From contig NZ_OY780958.1 in the NCBI RefSeq assembly GCF_963675985.1, forward strand, positions 3,720,001 through 3,784,000: a DNA stretch of 64,000 bases. Direction: 5' to 3'. Numbering within the stretch: position 1 is the stretch's first letter; each line of letters opens with the position of its first letter. The DNA is from an uncultured Roseibium sp. Its GTDB lineage: Bacteria > Pseudomonadota > Alphaproteobacteria > Rhizobiales > Stappiaceae. This document shows positions 45,660 through 54,692 of the stretch, piece by piece. Both the position numbers and the translations under genes were made by a program. The notes under the pieces are model-generated. The model saw only the letters and a list, made by a program, of their open reading frames with translations. It did not search any database and was not told the origin of the DNA.

Positions 45660-46520
45660 TCAGTCGAAATTGTTCGGGCGGCCCTGACGTACGTAATCGA
45701 CGACGGAGGCAATGCCCTGCTTGGTATGGATCGCCTTCTTCTTGGCGACATGGCCGAACATCTGGATCCCGAAGCCGCCGTCGAGGTCGTTGACGATGCG
45801 CTGCTTCCACGGACGGCGCACGATCTGGGTCGTCAGCCGGCGGGTGGTGCGCGGCTGGGTCATGATGTGGTCGGCGATGGTGAACGCCCGGTCGATCAGC
45901 TGGTCGCGCGGCAGGACCTCGTTGACCATGCCCCATTCCAGCGCCTGCTGCGGGGTGATCGCCTGACCGGTCAACAGCGCGTAAGCCGCCCGTTTCACGC
46001 CAAGAAGCTCCTGGAAACAGTTGTGAATGCCGTCGGCCGGGCAGGAACCGATGTCGTAGTGCAGATCGAAGATAGTGGCATCGTCCGCAGCCAGCGAGAT
46101 GTCGCACATCAGGACGATTTCGGAATGGAAGCCGGGGCCGTTCATCAGGCCGATGGTCGGGATTTCCAGATCGTTGATCAGCGAACTGACGTTGATGCGC
46201 CCGTCCTTGTAGGCGTATTCATACGCCCAGTACTCCATGTCCTCTTCTTCCAGCGCGAAACCGTTCGGATCGGAATCCATCATGAATTCCTCGCCGGAGC
46301 CGGTCAGGATCATGATCTCGTTTTTCGGATCGGCGCCGACGACCTTGAGCATCTGTCCCAAGGCCCGGTGGTTTTCCACGCTGAGCTGGATCGGGCCGCC
46401 GAGCGTATGCGCCTCGACCAGGAGGACGCCGTCGTCGCGCCGGGTCATCTTGAAGAAGTCCTTGAAGGTCTCCTTGTATTCCTCGAAGTCGGGTGTGGAT
46501 ACGAACTGCTGAAGAGACAC
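45660..46520 (-). CDS. Crotonase-superfamily hydrolase/hydratase, perhaps 6-oxocamphor-hydrolase-like
   Basis: 286 aa from GTG 46520, preceded by AGGAGG. Crotonase fold: ILTGSGEEFM, GPGFHSEIVLMCDISLAA and YALLTGQAITPQQALEWG. Acid/histidine residues in DLHYDIGSCPADGIH recall the C-C bond-cleaving branch that includes 6-oxocamphor hydrolase rather than classical enoyl-CoA hydratase. If so it would open a beta-diketone ring. A simple hydratase is still possible. It lies in the TRAP/transketolase operon. Confidence 0.72.
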   Translation of the reverse strand: MSLQQFVSTPDFEEYKETFKDFFKMTRRDDGVLLVEAHTLGGPIQLSVENHRALGQMLKVVGADPKNEIMILTGSGEEFMMDSDPNGFALEEEDMEYWAYEYAYKDGRINVSSLINDLEIPTIGLMNGPGFHSEIVLMCDISLAADDATIFDLHYDIGSCPADGIHNCFQELLGVKRAAYALLTGQAITPQQALEWGMVNEVLPRDQLIDRAFTIADHIMTQPRTTRRLTTQIVRRPWKQRIVNDLDGGFGIQMFGHVAKKKAIHTKQGIASVVDYVRQGRPNNFD

Positions 46521-46559
46521 TGCTTCCTCCTGTCTTTTCCTACCTGTTGCCGCGAGCGG

Positions 46560-47456
46560 TCATTCCGGCTTGATGGTCATGCCCGCGGACTCGGCCTGCA
46601 CCTGGAACAGGGACAGGAAATCGTCGTCGCGGTGGCCGCGTCCGATGGCGTTCTGAATGAGCTGCATGACGCCCGCCCCGACGGGCATCGGCATCTCTTG
46701 CGCCCGCGCGATGGCAAGGCCGAGATCGAAGTCCTTGCGCAGGAGTTCGGTCGTGAAGGTCGGGGTCCAGTCGAGCGACAGCATGTCGGGCGTGCGCTTG
46801 CGCACCCAGTCGCTGGCGAGCACCGTGTTGTTGAGAAACTCCAGGAAGGCGGAGCGCGGCACGCCGGACTTTTCGGCGAGCGCTGTCACCTCACTCAGGG
46901 ACTGCACGATCATGCCGAGATAGAGGTTGTGGCAAATCTTGACGACGCGCGCCTGCTCGCCCTCCCCGACCCAGACCGAGGTCTTGCCGATGGCGTCCAG
47001 GTAAGGCTGAACCGCGTCATAGGTCGCCTTCGGACCGGACGACATCAGGATCGACTGGCCTTCGGCCACCACATGCGGATTGCCGCTGATTGGCGAGGCC
47101 AAGAATTCGACGCCCTTTTCATCGGTCAGGCGACGCACCTCCGCCGAGGCTTCCGCGCTGACGGAGGAGCAGTCGACGATGATCCGCGGCAGCTTCGGCG
47201 CAGACAGCAACCCGCCCTCGCCGGCGACGACCTGTTCCAGATCCTTCGGCGTCGAGACCATGATGAAAACCACATCGGTTGCCGCCAGATCGTGGATGGT
47301 GTCGGCAACCTTCGCGCCGGCCGCGGCCAGTTCGTCGGTTTTGGAACGGGTCCGGTTCCAGACCGTAACGTCGTTGCCCGCCCGGAGCAGCCGGCCGGCC
47401 ATCGCGGCGCCCATTCGCCCGGTGCCAAGCCAGCCAAGTGAGAGTTCGGAACTCAT
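46560..47456 (-). CDS. 3-hydroxyisobutyrate-dehydrogenase-family NAD(P)-dependent oxidoreductase
   Basis: 298 aa from ATG 47456, chosen because AAGGAA lies about 9 nt upstream; an ATG at 47465 would sit on top of that site. The N-terminal Rossmann fold has GWLGTGRMGAAMAGRL; the substrate motif DCSSVSAEAS and catalytic Lys in VVKICHNLYLG follow. The family oxidises or reduces beta-hydroxy acids. Operon context: between the split transketolase and the crotonase. Confidence 0.88.
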   Translation of the reverse strand: MSSELSLGWLGTGRMGAAMAGRLLRAGNDVTVWNRTRSKTDELAAAGAKVADTIHDLAATDVVFIMVSTPKDLEQVVAGEGGLLSAPKLPRIIVDCSSVSAEASAEVRRLTDEKGVEFLASPISGNPHVVAEGQSILMSSGPKATYDAVQPYLDAIGKTSVWVGEGEQARVVKICHNLYLGMIVQSLSEVTALAEKSGVPRSAFLEFLNNTVLASDWVRKRTPDMLSLDWTPTFTTELLRKDFDLGLAIARAQEMPMPVGAGVMQLIQNAIGRGHRDDDFLSLFQVQAESAGMTIKPE

Positions 47457-47494
47457 ATGCGCCATTTCCTTTTCTGTTCCAATCGCTTGCCGGC

Positions 47495-48499
47495 TCAAAC
47501 CGGCGCGTATTCGCCAGGGGCCGCGTCGACGACCGGTGCGGCGGGGGCCGCGCCCGTCCGGGACAACGCGGACCAGACCGTATCGATGATGTCCTGCGTG
47601 CCGAGCCCGTATTTCTTGAAGAGGGGCGGTGCGGTACGTGCGCCTTCGGCGAAGGTGTCGCGCAGGCCGATACGCCGCAGCGGGCAGCCGATGCCGGCCT
47701 CCGCCATGACTTCCGCAACCGCAGACCCGAGCCCGCCGATGATCGAGTGATTTTCCGCCGTCACCACGAGCTTGGATCGACGCGCGACATCGAGAACCGT
47801 CTCGCCATCAAGCGGCTTGATCACCGGCACGTTGACGATCCGGGTCGAAACACCGGCCGCATCGAGCGCCTCGGCCGCTGCAATGGCTGCCGACAGCATC
47901 ATGCCGTTGGCGAGAATGGAAACCTCCCCGCCTTCCTTGATGATCTGGGCCTTGGTCATGGAGAATTCGTGGTCTTCGTCGAAGATGACCGGGATCTCGC
48001 CGCGCTTCAGGCGCAGGTAGACCGGGCCCGGATGATCGACGATCGCCGGCAGCGCCTTGCGGATCTCGACCGCGTCCGCCACGTCGACCACGGTCATGTT
48101 CGGGAGCGCCCGCATCAGGGCCACGTCTTCGATGGCCTGGTGACTCGGCCCGCCCGGACTGGAGACGCCCGGCATGAAGCCGACGATACGGACCGGCAGG
48201 TTCGGATAGGCGACCGAGTTCACGATCTGGTCGAGCGGCCGGCGCGTCGAAAAGACGCCGAAGGAATGCACGAAGGGGATGTGACCGCAGCGGGCGAGCG
48301 CGCCCGCCATGCTGACCATGTTGGCCTCGGCCATGCCGGCGTGGATGAACCGCTCGGGAAACATGTCCTGGAACAGGTCGATCTCGCACTGGCGGGTCAG
48401 ATCGCCGGTCAGGCAGACGATTTCCTTGCGCTCGCGCGCCAGATCGACCAGCGCCTGGCCGTAGGGTTTCAGGACGGTCGGATAGGGACGATTATGCAA
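47495..48499 (-). CDS. Transketolase-like enzyme, C-terminal subunit
   Basis: 334 aa from TTG 48499, supported by GGAGG 7 nt upstream; the coding overlap with the N-terminal subunit is 8 nt. It contains the pyrimidine-binding domain with the TPP-activating Glu in GMAEANM and the C-terminal transketolase domain. Longer frames to 48790 are antisense-phase artefacts of the other subunit. Together with the next gene it makes a two-subunit TPP enzyme like those in sugar, sulfo-acid and terpenoid pathways. Confidence 0.9.
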   Translation of the reverse strand: MHNRPYPTVLKPYGQALVDLARERKEIVCLTGDLTRQCEIDLFQDMFPERFIHAGMAEANMVSMAGALARCGHIPFVHSFGVFSTRRPLDQIVNSVAYPNLPVRIVGFMPGVSSPGGPSHQAIEDVALMRALPNMTVVDVADAVEIRKALPAIVDHPGPVYLRLKRGEIPVIFDEDHEFSMTKAQIIKEGGEVSILANGMMLSAAIAAAEALDAAGVSTRIVNVPVIKPLDGETVLDVARRSKLVVTAENHSIIGGLGSAVAEVMAEAGIGCPLRRIGLRDTFAEGARTAPPLFKKYGLGTQDIIDTVWSALSRTGAAPAAPVVDAAPGEYAPV

Positions 48500-49289
48500 G
48501 ACGGGCCTCCAGTTCCGCGATGGCCGCCTCGGCAAGCTCTTCCGGCAGCTTGATGAAGTGTCCGTCCGCGCCTTCGGGCAGAACCGACAGGCCGTGGACC
48601 GTGGAGGTCCGGCCGATGACCACCGCTGGCTTTCCGGCGCTAGCCGCCTGCCCCAACGCCCCGTCGACGGCTTCCGCGTCGTGGCCGTCCACATCGTATG
48701 CGGCCCAGCCGAAGCTCTCCCATTTCGCTGCAATCGGCTCCAGGGTCGTGATGGACGACACGGGACCGTCCACCTGGCTGTCGTTGGCATCGAGAAGGAC
48801 GGTCAGATTGTCGAGCTTGTTGTGAGCGGCAAAAAGGGCTGCCTCCCAGAGCTGGCCTTCTTCAAGTTCGCCGTCGCTGATGAGGGCATAGACCCGGCTG
48901 TCGGTGTTGCCGGCCATTTTCAGCGCCAACGCAAAGCCGCAAGCACCCGACAGGCCCTGGCTCAGTGAGCCGCCGGTCAGATCGACCGCCGGCGACTTTT
49001 CCGTGCCGATCGCTTCCAGGCGCGATCCATCATGGCCGTAGGTTTCCAGAAGCGCTTCGTCCAGATGGCCGATTTCCGCGGCAGCCGCAAACGCCGCAAT
49101 GATGTAATGGCCCGGCGAAATCACGATCTTGTCGGTGTCCGGCCGGTAATGACGGGCGTAGAGTGCCGCGAAGAGTTCGGCCGACGACAGCATCTGTCCG
49201 AGATATCCAAAGCCGTGCGGTCCAACCATTTGAACCGCGCGCAAGCGCAGCCGGTCCGCAAAGCGGCCGAGATCCCTGTTCGGAATCAT
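48492..49289 (-). CDS. Transketolase-like enzyme, N-terminal (TPP-binding) subunit
   Basis: 265 aa from ATG 49289, with GGGAGG upstream. TPP motif: ALISDGELEEGQLWEA followed by Asn in LLDANDSQ, giving Mg-diphosphate binding; SPGHYIIAAF near the start matches transketolase. It is the first gene of the operon that continues through TRAP uptake to the amidohydrolase, and faces the FadR-type regulator across 452 bp. Confidence 0.9.
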   Translation of the reverse strand: MIPNRDLGRFADRLRLRAVQMVGPHGFGYLGQMLSSAELFAALYARHYRPDTDKIVISPGHYIIAAFAAAAEIGHLDEALLETYGHDGSRLEAIGTEKSPAVDLTGGSLSQGLSGACGFALALKMAGNTDSRVYALISDGELEEGQLWEAALFAAHNKLDNLTVLLDANDSQVDGPVSSITTLEPIAAKWESFGWAAYDVDGHDAEAVDGALGQAASAGKPAVVIGRTSTVHGLSVLPEGADGHFIKLPEELAEAAIAELEARLA

Positions 49290-49741
49290 GTTGTCCTCCC
49301 GTTCAAAGTGGATTAGCCACTTTTTCTTTTTTGATAATCGGCTCGCGCTTCGCCTGTCAATCGACATTCGATCCCGCATTGCGGCATTTCCGTCATAAAT
49401 GAGACTTTTTCTCTGATTTCTGAGCTTCTTTTAAATAGGATATCTTACGCATGCAGGCACGTCCGGATCAGTAACCGGAGCAGACCGAAACGCGATGCTT
49501 GGGCAAATTCACCCAATCGGACAAGCCAATTTCGATCCAGGGCTGGTCTCCCGGCAATCAGGAGGTTGGATCCAGACTCGAAAATCGGCTTAAAGTTGCA
49601 CATTGAGCACCTTGATCTGCGCAGATTCACTATGTGGACGGAAGCCACATAGTGAGATCCATACCGGCCAAGCCACATTGACATTGCTCGGCAGCCGGCT
49701 ATACCGGCATAAGAACGGTCGAGGAGACGTCGAGGAATTCG
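49290..49741. promoter_or_regulatory. Divergent regulatory region of the transketolase/TRAP operon and its FadR-type regulator
   Basis: 452 bp with no gene; AT-rich near 49,310-49,440. The strongest signal is the 29-bp palindrome described separately (49627-49655). A half-site copy, AAGCCACATTG, follows at about 49,670. No convincing -35/-10 pair was identified. Confidence 0.6.
49627..49655. promoter_or_regulatory. 29-bp inverted repeat, candidate GntR/FadR operator
   Basis: TCACTATGTGG (49627-49637), a 7-nt spacer, then CCACATAGTGA (49645-49655): both 11-bp arms are perfect complements. It is 86 bp upstream of the regulator ATG and 337 bp from the transketolase start. Arm length and spacing fit a dimeric regulator; as RNA it would also form a stable hairpin, but there is no T-tract. 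Confidence 0.68.
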
Positions 49742-50524
49742 ATGGCACGCACGAAGCTGCTTCAGGACAAGCACCTATGGAACGCCATACCGGAGATGGC
49801 GGCGGATCGCGAAAACGGGCATCCCCTTGCCGCGGAAGACCTCGCGTCTCAGATCCAGGATTTCATCATCGCACAGAACCTGTCGGAGGGCGCGCGGCTC
49901 CCGTCGGAGCGCGATCTTGCCAAGATGTTCGGCACCAGCCGACCGACGGTCAGCCAGGCGATCCGGATCCTGGTGGTCAAGGGTCTGATCCAGTCCCGGC
50001 GCGGATCCGGGTCCTACGTCACGCGCCGCCCCCAGGAAAGCCTCGCGGCGTCCGTCAACCTGATGCTGGATCTCGACAGGGATTCGGTCCACCACCTGAA
50101 CGACCTGCGCCTGTGGCTTGAAACCATGGGGATTGTCGAGGCGGTGGAGCGGGGAACCGACGAGGAGATCGCGGCCGGCGAAGCGGCGCTTGAGCTGTTG
50201 AAGGAAAGCACCGGCGACATTTCGGCCTGGATGAGCGCCGACACCCAGTTTCACTCCACCCTCGTGCGCGCCTCGCACAATCCGTATCTGACGTCGATCT
50301 TCGAGAGCGTTCACACCACGCTGATCGAGTACGAATACCGGGTCTGGGTCGACAAGGGCACGGTGCCGAAATGGCTGCGGAAGACCGAAGCCGCCGCCGT
50401 AACCGCAATCCACGAGCCGATCCTGAATGCCTTCAAGAATCGGGATGCAGAGGCGGGCAAGATCGCCGTCCTGCATCATCATTACGTCATGGCGCAACAC
50501 CTGATCGCGAGCCATTCCGAATAG
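49742..50524 (+). CDS. FadR-subfamily GntR transcriptional regulator
   Basis: 260 aa. Residues 30-105 are the GntR winged helix (RLPSERDLAKMFGTSRPTVSQAIRIL, GSGSYVTRRP). The remainder is an FCD ligand domain with helix-rich, His-containing metal/ligand sites (TQFHSTLVRASHN, LHHHYVMAQHL). GAGG lies about 9 nt before the ATG. It faces the transketolase/TRAP operon and most likely senses the imported acid or an intermediate. A 30-bp stretch of it (50366-50395) recurs at 57101. Confidence 0.92.
   Translation: MARTKLLQDKHLWNAIPEMAADRENGHPLAAEDLASQIQDFIIAQNLSEGARLPSERDLAKMFGTSRPTVSQAIRILVVKGLIQSRRGSGSYVTRRPQESLAASVNLMLDLDRDSVHHLNDLRLWLETMGIVEAVERGTDEEIAAGEAALELLKESTGDISAWMSADTQFHSTLVRASHNPYLTSIFESVHTTLIEYEYRVWVDKGTVPKWLRKTEAAAVTAIHEPILNAFKNRDAEAGKIAVLHHHYVMAQHLIASHSE
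50366..50395 (+). repeat. 30-bp segment duplicated at 57101-57130 (29/30 identical)
   Basis: This stretch codes for PKWLRKTEAA within the FadR-type regulator. The same 30 bases, with a single A-to-T change, occur in a non-coding gap 6.7 kb away. Confidence 0.85.
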
Positions 50525-50574
50525 ACACGGCAGGAACGGGTGGTGCGCAGACAGGTAGCCTACCTGCGAAGCCT

Positions 50575-51345
50575 CTATATTATCCTCATGGTGCGGCTGT
50601 TCTCAGGCACGATCGATTCCATGAAAAACAGGGCTTCGTCCCGTAACGTGTGTTGGCGGATCTGGAAAAGCAGGGCCGGGCTGCCGGGATTGGTTTCGAG
50701 TTTCTCCGCTAACTGCGGAGAAAGCCTGAGGAAGGAAACTTCGCGTTCCATACGCATCGGCGGCGCGCCGAACCTGTCTTTGAACATCCTGCGAAAGGTG
50801 ATGTCCCGCAACTCGGCGATTGGAATGTCCAGGATCTTCCAGAACTTCGAATTTCCCAGAAACAGCCGGTTGAAGACCAGGAATTCGTCCCCGATACTCA
50901 TCAGGCGCTCCACACAGACATACTTCTGCTTCGGCCCCAGGAATTCGCTCCACTTTCCCTGCTCGCGGGTCTCGAAGATTTTCAGTTCGAGATCCGTCAC
51001 AACCAGGTTGGTCTTCCCGTCTTCGCCGATGAACGGCAGATAGACGAGCTCACGCCCGGAGGCGGCCGGCTCGGAAACAAAGCTGCCAGCTTTCCGCTTG
51101 CGCAGCAGCAGCCCGTCCTGGGCCAGACGACCCATTGCCGTTTGAATGGTTGCAAGTCCCACCGGCAGGATCTCCGTCAGTTCCCGTTCGGAGGGCAGCT
51201 TGTCGCCGGGCGTCCAGTATCCGCCTTCGATCATTCTGAGGAAGGACTCGTAAACGCGCGTCGCCTTGTAGGACTTGTTGGACAGGGCCGTGTAATAGTC
51301 GATCAGGACCGACTTCCGGATATCTTCCTTGCCGCTCTTGCCCAA
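50575..51345 (-). CDS. GntR-family regulator with UTRA domain (HutC subfamily)
   Basis: 256 aa. The N-terminal winged helix (PGDKLPSERELTEIL, GLATIQTAMGRLAQDGLLLRK) is followed by a UTRA effector-binding domain. It converges with the FadR-type gene; between them a small palindrome CAGGTAGCCTACCTG (50552-50566) might act as a weak terminator. It is divergent from tctC, so it probably controls the tricarboxylate-type transporter operon. Confidence 0.9.
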   Translation of the reverse strand: MGKSGKEDIRKSVLIDYYTALSNKSYKATRVYESFLRMIEGGYWTPGDKLPSERELTEILPVGLATIQTAMGRLAQDGLLLRKRKAGSFVSEPAASGRELVYLPFIGEDGKTNLVVTDLELKIFETREQGKWSEFLGPKQKYVCVERLMSIGDEFLVFNRLFLGNSKFWKILDIPIAELRDITFRRMFKDRFGAPPMRMEREVSFLRLSPQLAEKLETNPGSPALLFQIRQHTLRDEALFFMESIVPENSRTMRII

Positions 51346-51602
51346 TGCTCCGCCTCGCCTCGACTGCCCGAGAACCGGGCAAAAAGACTATAGTTTGCCT
51401 GTTTCAGAGGCACAACGAATAACTACGGTTTTTACGGAAGTTCAATCCGGATAATTGGAACAGAAAGCTCGTTAAAAATACTAAAATATTGAAATTGTAA
51501 GACTATAATAACTACGGTATTAATGGGTGAAACTCCGAAATTTCCGTGCGACCATAATTTCCCGTCTCACAAACGGTGAGACCCAGCACGGAGTAAACCT
51601 CG
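51346..51602. promoter_or_regulatory. Divergent promoter region of UTRA regulator and tct operon
   Basis: 257 bp, clearly AT-rich compared with flanks. The 12-mer AATAACTACGGT occurs twice in the same orientation (51418-51429 and 51507-51518), 89 bp apart. The 7-mer GACTATA also occurs twice, at about 51387 and 51501. These are candidate regulator-binding sites. Confidence 0.55.
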
Positions 51603-52565
51603 ATGTCCTTTGACCTGTCGCGCCGCCGGATGCTTGGCGCTCTTTGTGTAACACTCGGGCTTGCTGGGCTTGCGCTGCCCGCCTCTGCCCCCGCCACGGC
51701 CTCTGACTTTCCGAACAAACCCGTTACCATGATCGTGCCCTATGGCGCCGGCGGAAGCACCGACACGATGGGGCGCGTCTTTGCCAAGGCGCTCGGGGAG
51801 GCGCTCGGCCAGCCCGTGGTCGTCGTCAACCGCAAGGGCGGCGGCGGCTCCGTCGGGGCGAGTTTCCTGAAGAACTCCGCTCCGGACGGCTACACGATCC
51901 TGCTTGGGGGAATTGACGAGATCACGGCCTGGAACGCCATCGCCAGCCAGGTCGATTTCACCGCGGATGATTTCAGTTATCTCGGCGCCGTCGCGAATTA
52001 CCAGAACGCGCTCGTCGCTCCGGAGGGACAGCCCTTTTCGACCCTTGACGAATTCGTCGATTATGCGAAAGCCAACCCCGGCACTCCAGTGGTGGCCCAG
52101 GGCGGCATGAGCGCGAAGTTCCTCGACCGTCTTGCTTCCGCCGAAGGACTTGAGCTGCGGGCCATAAATGCCAACAGCGGTGCGGAGGCAATGCAGCTGC
52201 TCATCGCCGGCAACGCCCTGATGTCTTACAGCGGCGGCATTCACGCGAACTATGCCGGTCAGATTAAGGTGCTGGCGTCGCTGAACGACACCCGCCTTTC
52301 CGGTTATCCCGACAAGCCGACCTTCAAGGAGGCCGGCTACGACCTGGCGATGCCGAGCATGATCGGGGTGATGGCGCCGGCCGCCCTTCCCGACGATATT
52401 GCGGCCACCCTCGAAGCGGCCGTGACGAAGGCGGCCGCCGACAAGGATTTCCTGACCGTCGTTGAAGACCGGCTGAAATCCAAGGTCGAACTCGTGTCCG
52501 GCGCTGATATGCAAGTCCTGATCGGCGTGATGACCGAGAAGCTGCGTCCCCTGGCCACGGACTGA
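51603..52565 (+). CDS. tctC: Tripartite tricarboxylate transporter substrate-binding protein
   Basis: 320 aa Bug/TctC-family periplasmic protein. The N-terminus SRRRMLGALCVTLG with a following Ala-rich h-region suggests a Tat or Sec signal peptide. Family motifs: KPVTMIVPYGAGGSTDTMGR, NRKGGGGSVGA and SYSGG. It works with TctB and TctA downstream. The substrate is a carboxylate that cannot be named from sequence. Confidence 0.93.
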   Translation: MSFDLSRRRMLGALCVTLGLAGLALPASAPATASDFPNKPVTMIVPYGAGGSTDTMGRVFAKALGEALGQPVVVVNRKGGGGSVGASFLKNSAPDGYTILLGGIDEITAWNAIASQVDFTADDFSYLGAVANYQNALVAPEGQPFSTLDEFVDYAKANPGTPVVAQGGMSAKFLDRLASAEGLELRAINANSGAEAMQLLIAGNALMSYSGGIHANYAGQIKVLASLNDTRLSGYPDKPTFKEAGYDLAMPSMIGVMAPAALPDDIAATLEAAVTKAAADKDFLTVVEDRLKSKVELVSGADMQVLIGVMTEKLRPLATD

Positions 52566-52641
52566 TCGGCATTACCGGACCGGACTACCTGAAACCGGCA
52601 ACGCCGCGGCCAGAGCGCCGCGGCTCCACCGGGAGGGCAAA

Positions 52642-53157
52642 ATGAAACACGCAACCGTAACGACGGCCAACCTCTGGGTCGGCCTGTCTCTCGCAGCATT
52701 CGGCGTGGCCGCCGTTTTCTGGATGATCCCGACCTACGTGACCGGTGCGGTTGCCGATACCGGGCAACTGACCCCGGGCTTCATGCCCCGTGTCGCGGCC
52801 TGGTCAATGGTCGTTTTCGGACTAATCGTGGCTGTTTCGAACCTGCACGTCATACTGACGGACGCCCGCGCCACGGCCGAGGAAAGCGAAGAGAACGAGG
52901 AACTCGTCTTCGGCCGCAACGAGATCGTCAACACGGTTATCCTGGTGCTGATGGCTGCGGCCTATGTGGCCAGTCTCACCTTTTTCGGATTCATGGTGCC
53001 GACCGTCCTCGTCCTCGGGGTCACCGCGTATTTCGCGGGCTATCGCCGGCCCCTGGGCCTGATCGGCTTTTCCATCGGCCTGCCCCTGCTGCTGGAGCAG
53101 TTGCTCTGGCACGTCCTGAATATCCCGCTTCCGGATTTTCCGCTGGTCAATTTCTAG
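52642..53157 (+). CDS. tctB: Tripartite tricarboxylate transporter small membrane subunit
   Basis: 171 aa with four predicted transmembrane helices (about residues 10-30, 45-65, 93-115, 120-165) and an acidic loop rich in Glu between helices two and three. GGGAGG precedes the ATG. It sits between tctC and tctA, as is standard. Confidence 0.88.
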   Translation: MKHATVTTANLWVGLSLAAFGVAAVFWMIPTYVTGAVADTGQLTPGFMPRVAAWSMVVFGLIVAVSNLHVILTDARATAEESEENEELVFGRNEIVNTVILVLMAAAYVASLTFFGFMVPTVLVLGVTAYFAGYRRPLGLIGFSIGLPLLLEQLLWHVLNIPLPDFPLVNF

Positions 53158-53165
53158 GTCGCATC

Positions 53166-54692
53166 ATGATTGAACAACTGGCCGATGGTTTTGTGGCGTC
53201 GTTCACCTTCGTGAACCTCTTCTTCATCATTCTGGGCGTTGCGGTCGGGATCCTCTTCGGTGTCCTGCCCGGCGTGGGGGGTATCACCGCGCTGTCGCTG
53301 CTGATACCGGTCACCTTCTACATGGAGCCGGTCACGGCCATTTCCTTCCTGATAGGGATCACCAAGGGCAGCACCTCGGGCGGGGCCGTTCCGGCCATTC
53401 TCCTGAACGCTCCGGGAAGCTCCGAGAACGTGGCAACCGCACGCGACGGCTATCCGCTCGCCCTGCAGGGCAAGCCGGAGAAGGCCATGCGCATGGCCCT
53501 TTATTCTTCCGTTTTCGGCGACAGCGCCTCCGACGTGGTGCTGATCCTTCTGGCCGCGCCGTTCGCGGCGTTCGCGCTCCGGTTCGGACCGGCCGAGATT
53601 ACGGCCGTCGGCCTGCTTGCCTTCACACTGATTGCGGGCCTCTCCTCTGACAGCCTCGCCAAGGGCCTGCTGGCAGCGGCCCTCGGGGTGTTCCTGTCCA
53701 CGATCGGGCTCGACAAGGCGGAGGGCACGCAACGCATGACCTTCGGCATCATCGATCTCTACGACGGCATCTCGCTGAACGCCCTGACCATAGGACTCCT
53801 GGCGCTGAGCTCGGTTGTCAGCCAGCTGTTTGAATCCTGGCGCACGCCAGCGCATCTGCAGGTGAAACCAAAACCCTATGACAAGGCCGACCAGAAGATC
53901 ACCTGGGCCGAGTTCCGGGCCTGCATCCCGACGCTGTTCAGGTCGGCCTACATCGGAACCTTCGTCGGCATGATGCCCGGACTGGGCGTCACGCTCGCGG
54001 CCTTCCTGGGCTATGGCGCTGCCAAGCGGCGGTCGAAGCATCCGGAGGAATTCGGCAAGGGCAAGCTGGAGGGCATTGCCGCGACCGAGGCCGCCAACAG
54101 TGCGGTGACCGGCGCGAACCTGATCCCGACGATCGCACTTGGCATTCCCGGCAATATTGCCGCGGCCCTGCTGATCGGAGCCTTCATGATCCACGGTGTC
54201 ACGCCGGGCCCCTTCATGATGCAGCAGCATGGCGCGCTGATCTACTCGATCTTTGCCTCGATGCTGATCGCCAACGGGGTTCACCTGGTGGTGGGCCGCT
54301 TCGGCATCCCGATCTGGGTCCTGTCCCTGCGCGTGCCCAAGCCGATCATCCTGTCCGGCGTGATCGCGCTCTGCGTCATCGGCGTCTACGTGCCGTCCGC
54401 CTCGTTTTTCGAAATCGGCCTGATGTTCGCATTCGCCGTGCTGGGCTACTTCATGCGCAAGACCGGGTTCTCCCTGGTCTGCCTGTTCATCGGCTTCCTG
54501 CTGGGCCCCCTTCTGGAGCACTCGCTGCGCCAGACCATGATCCTCTACGACAACAACTTCCTTGTGCTGTTCACGCGCCCGGTGGCCCTGCCGTTCACGC
54601 TGCTGACGCTTTTCTTCGTCTGGCGGTTCGGTATTCACCTCCCGGCAAAGCAGCGCAGGCAACGCAGACTTGAAATGGACAAAACGGAATGA
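53166..54692 (+). CDS. tctA: Tripartite tricarboxylate transporter large permease
   Basis: 508 aa, about twelve transmembrane segments. TctA motifs: GVLPGVGGITALSLLIP, GAVPAILLNAPGSSENVATARDG in parts, and the internal repeat MMPGLGVTLAAFLGYG. It starts 8 bp after tctB and overlaps the following DUF3604 gene by ATGA. Confidence 0.93.
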   Translation: MIEQLADGFVASFTFVNLFFIILGVAVGILFGVLPGVGGITALSLLIPVTFYMEPVTAISFLIGITKGSTSGGAVPAILLNAPGSSENVATARDGYPLALQGKPEKAMRMALYSSVFGDSASDVVLILLAAPFAAFALRFGPAEITAVGLLAFTLIAGLSSDSLAKGLLAAALGVFLSTIGLDKAEGTQRMTFGIIDLYDGISLNALTIGLLALSSVVSQLFESWRTPAHLQVKPKPYDKADQKITWAEFRACIPTLFRSAYIGTFVGMMPGLGVTLAAFLGYGAAKRRSKHPEEFGKGKLEGIAATEAANSAVTGANLIPTIALGIPGNIAAALLIGAFMIHGVTPGPFMMQQHGALIYSIFASMLIANGVHLVVGRFGIPIWVLSLRVPKPIILSGVIALCVIGVYVPSASFFEIGLMFAFAVLGYFMRKTGFSLVCLFIGFLLGPLLEHSLRQTMILYDNNFLVLFTRPVALPFTLLTLFFVWRFGIHLPAKQRRQRRLEMDKTE

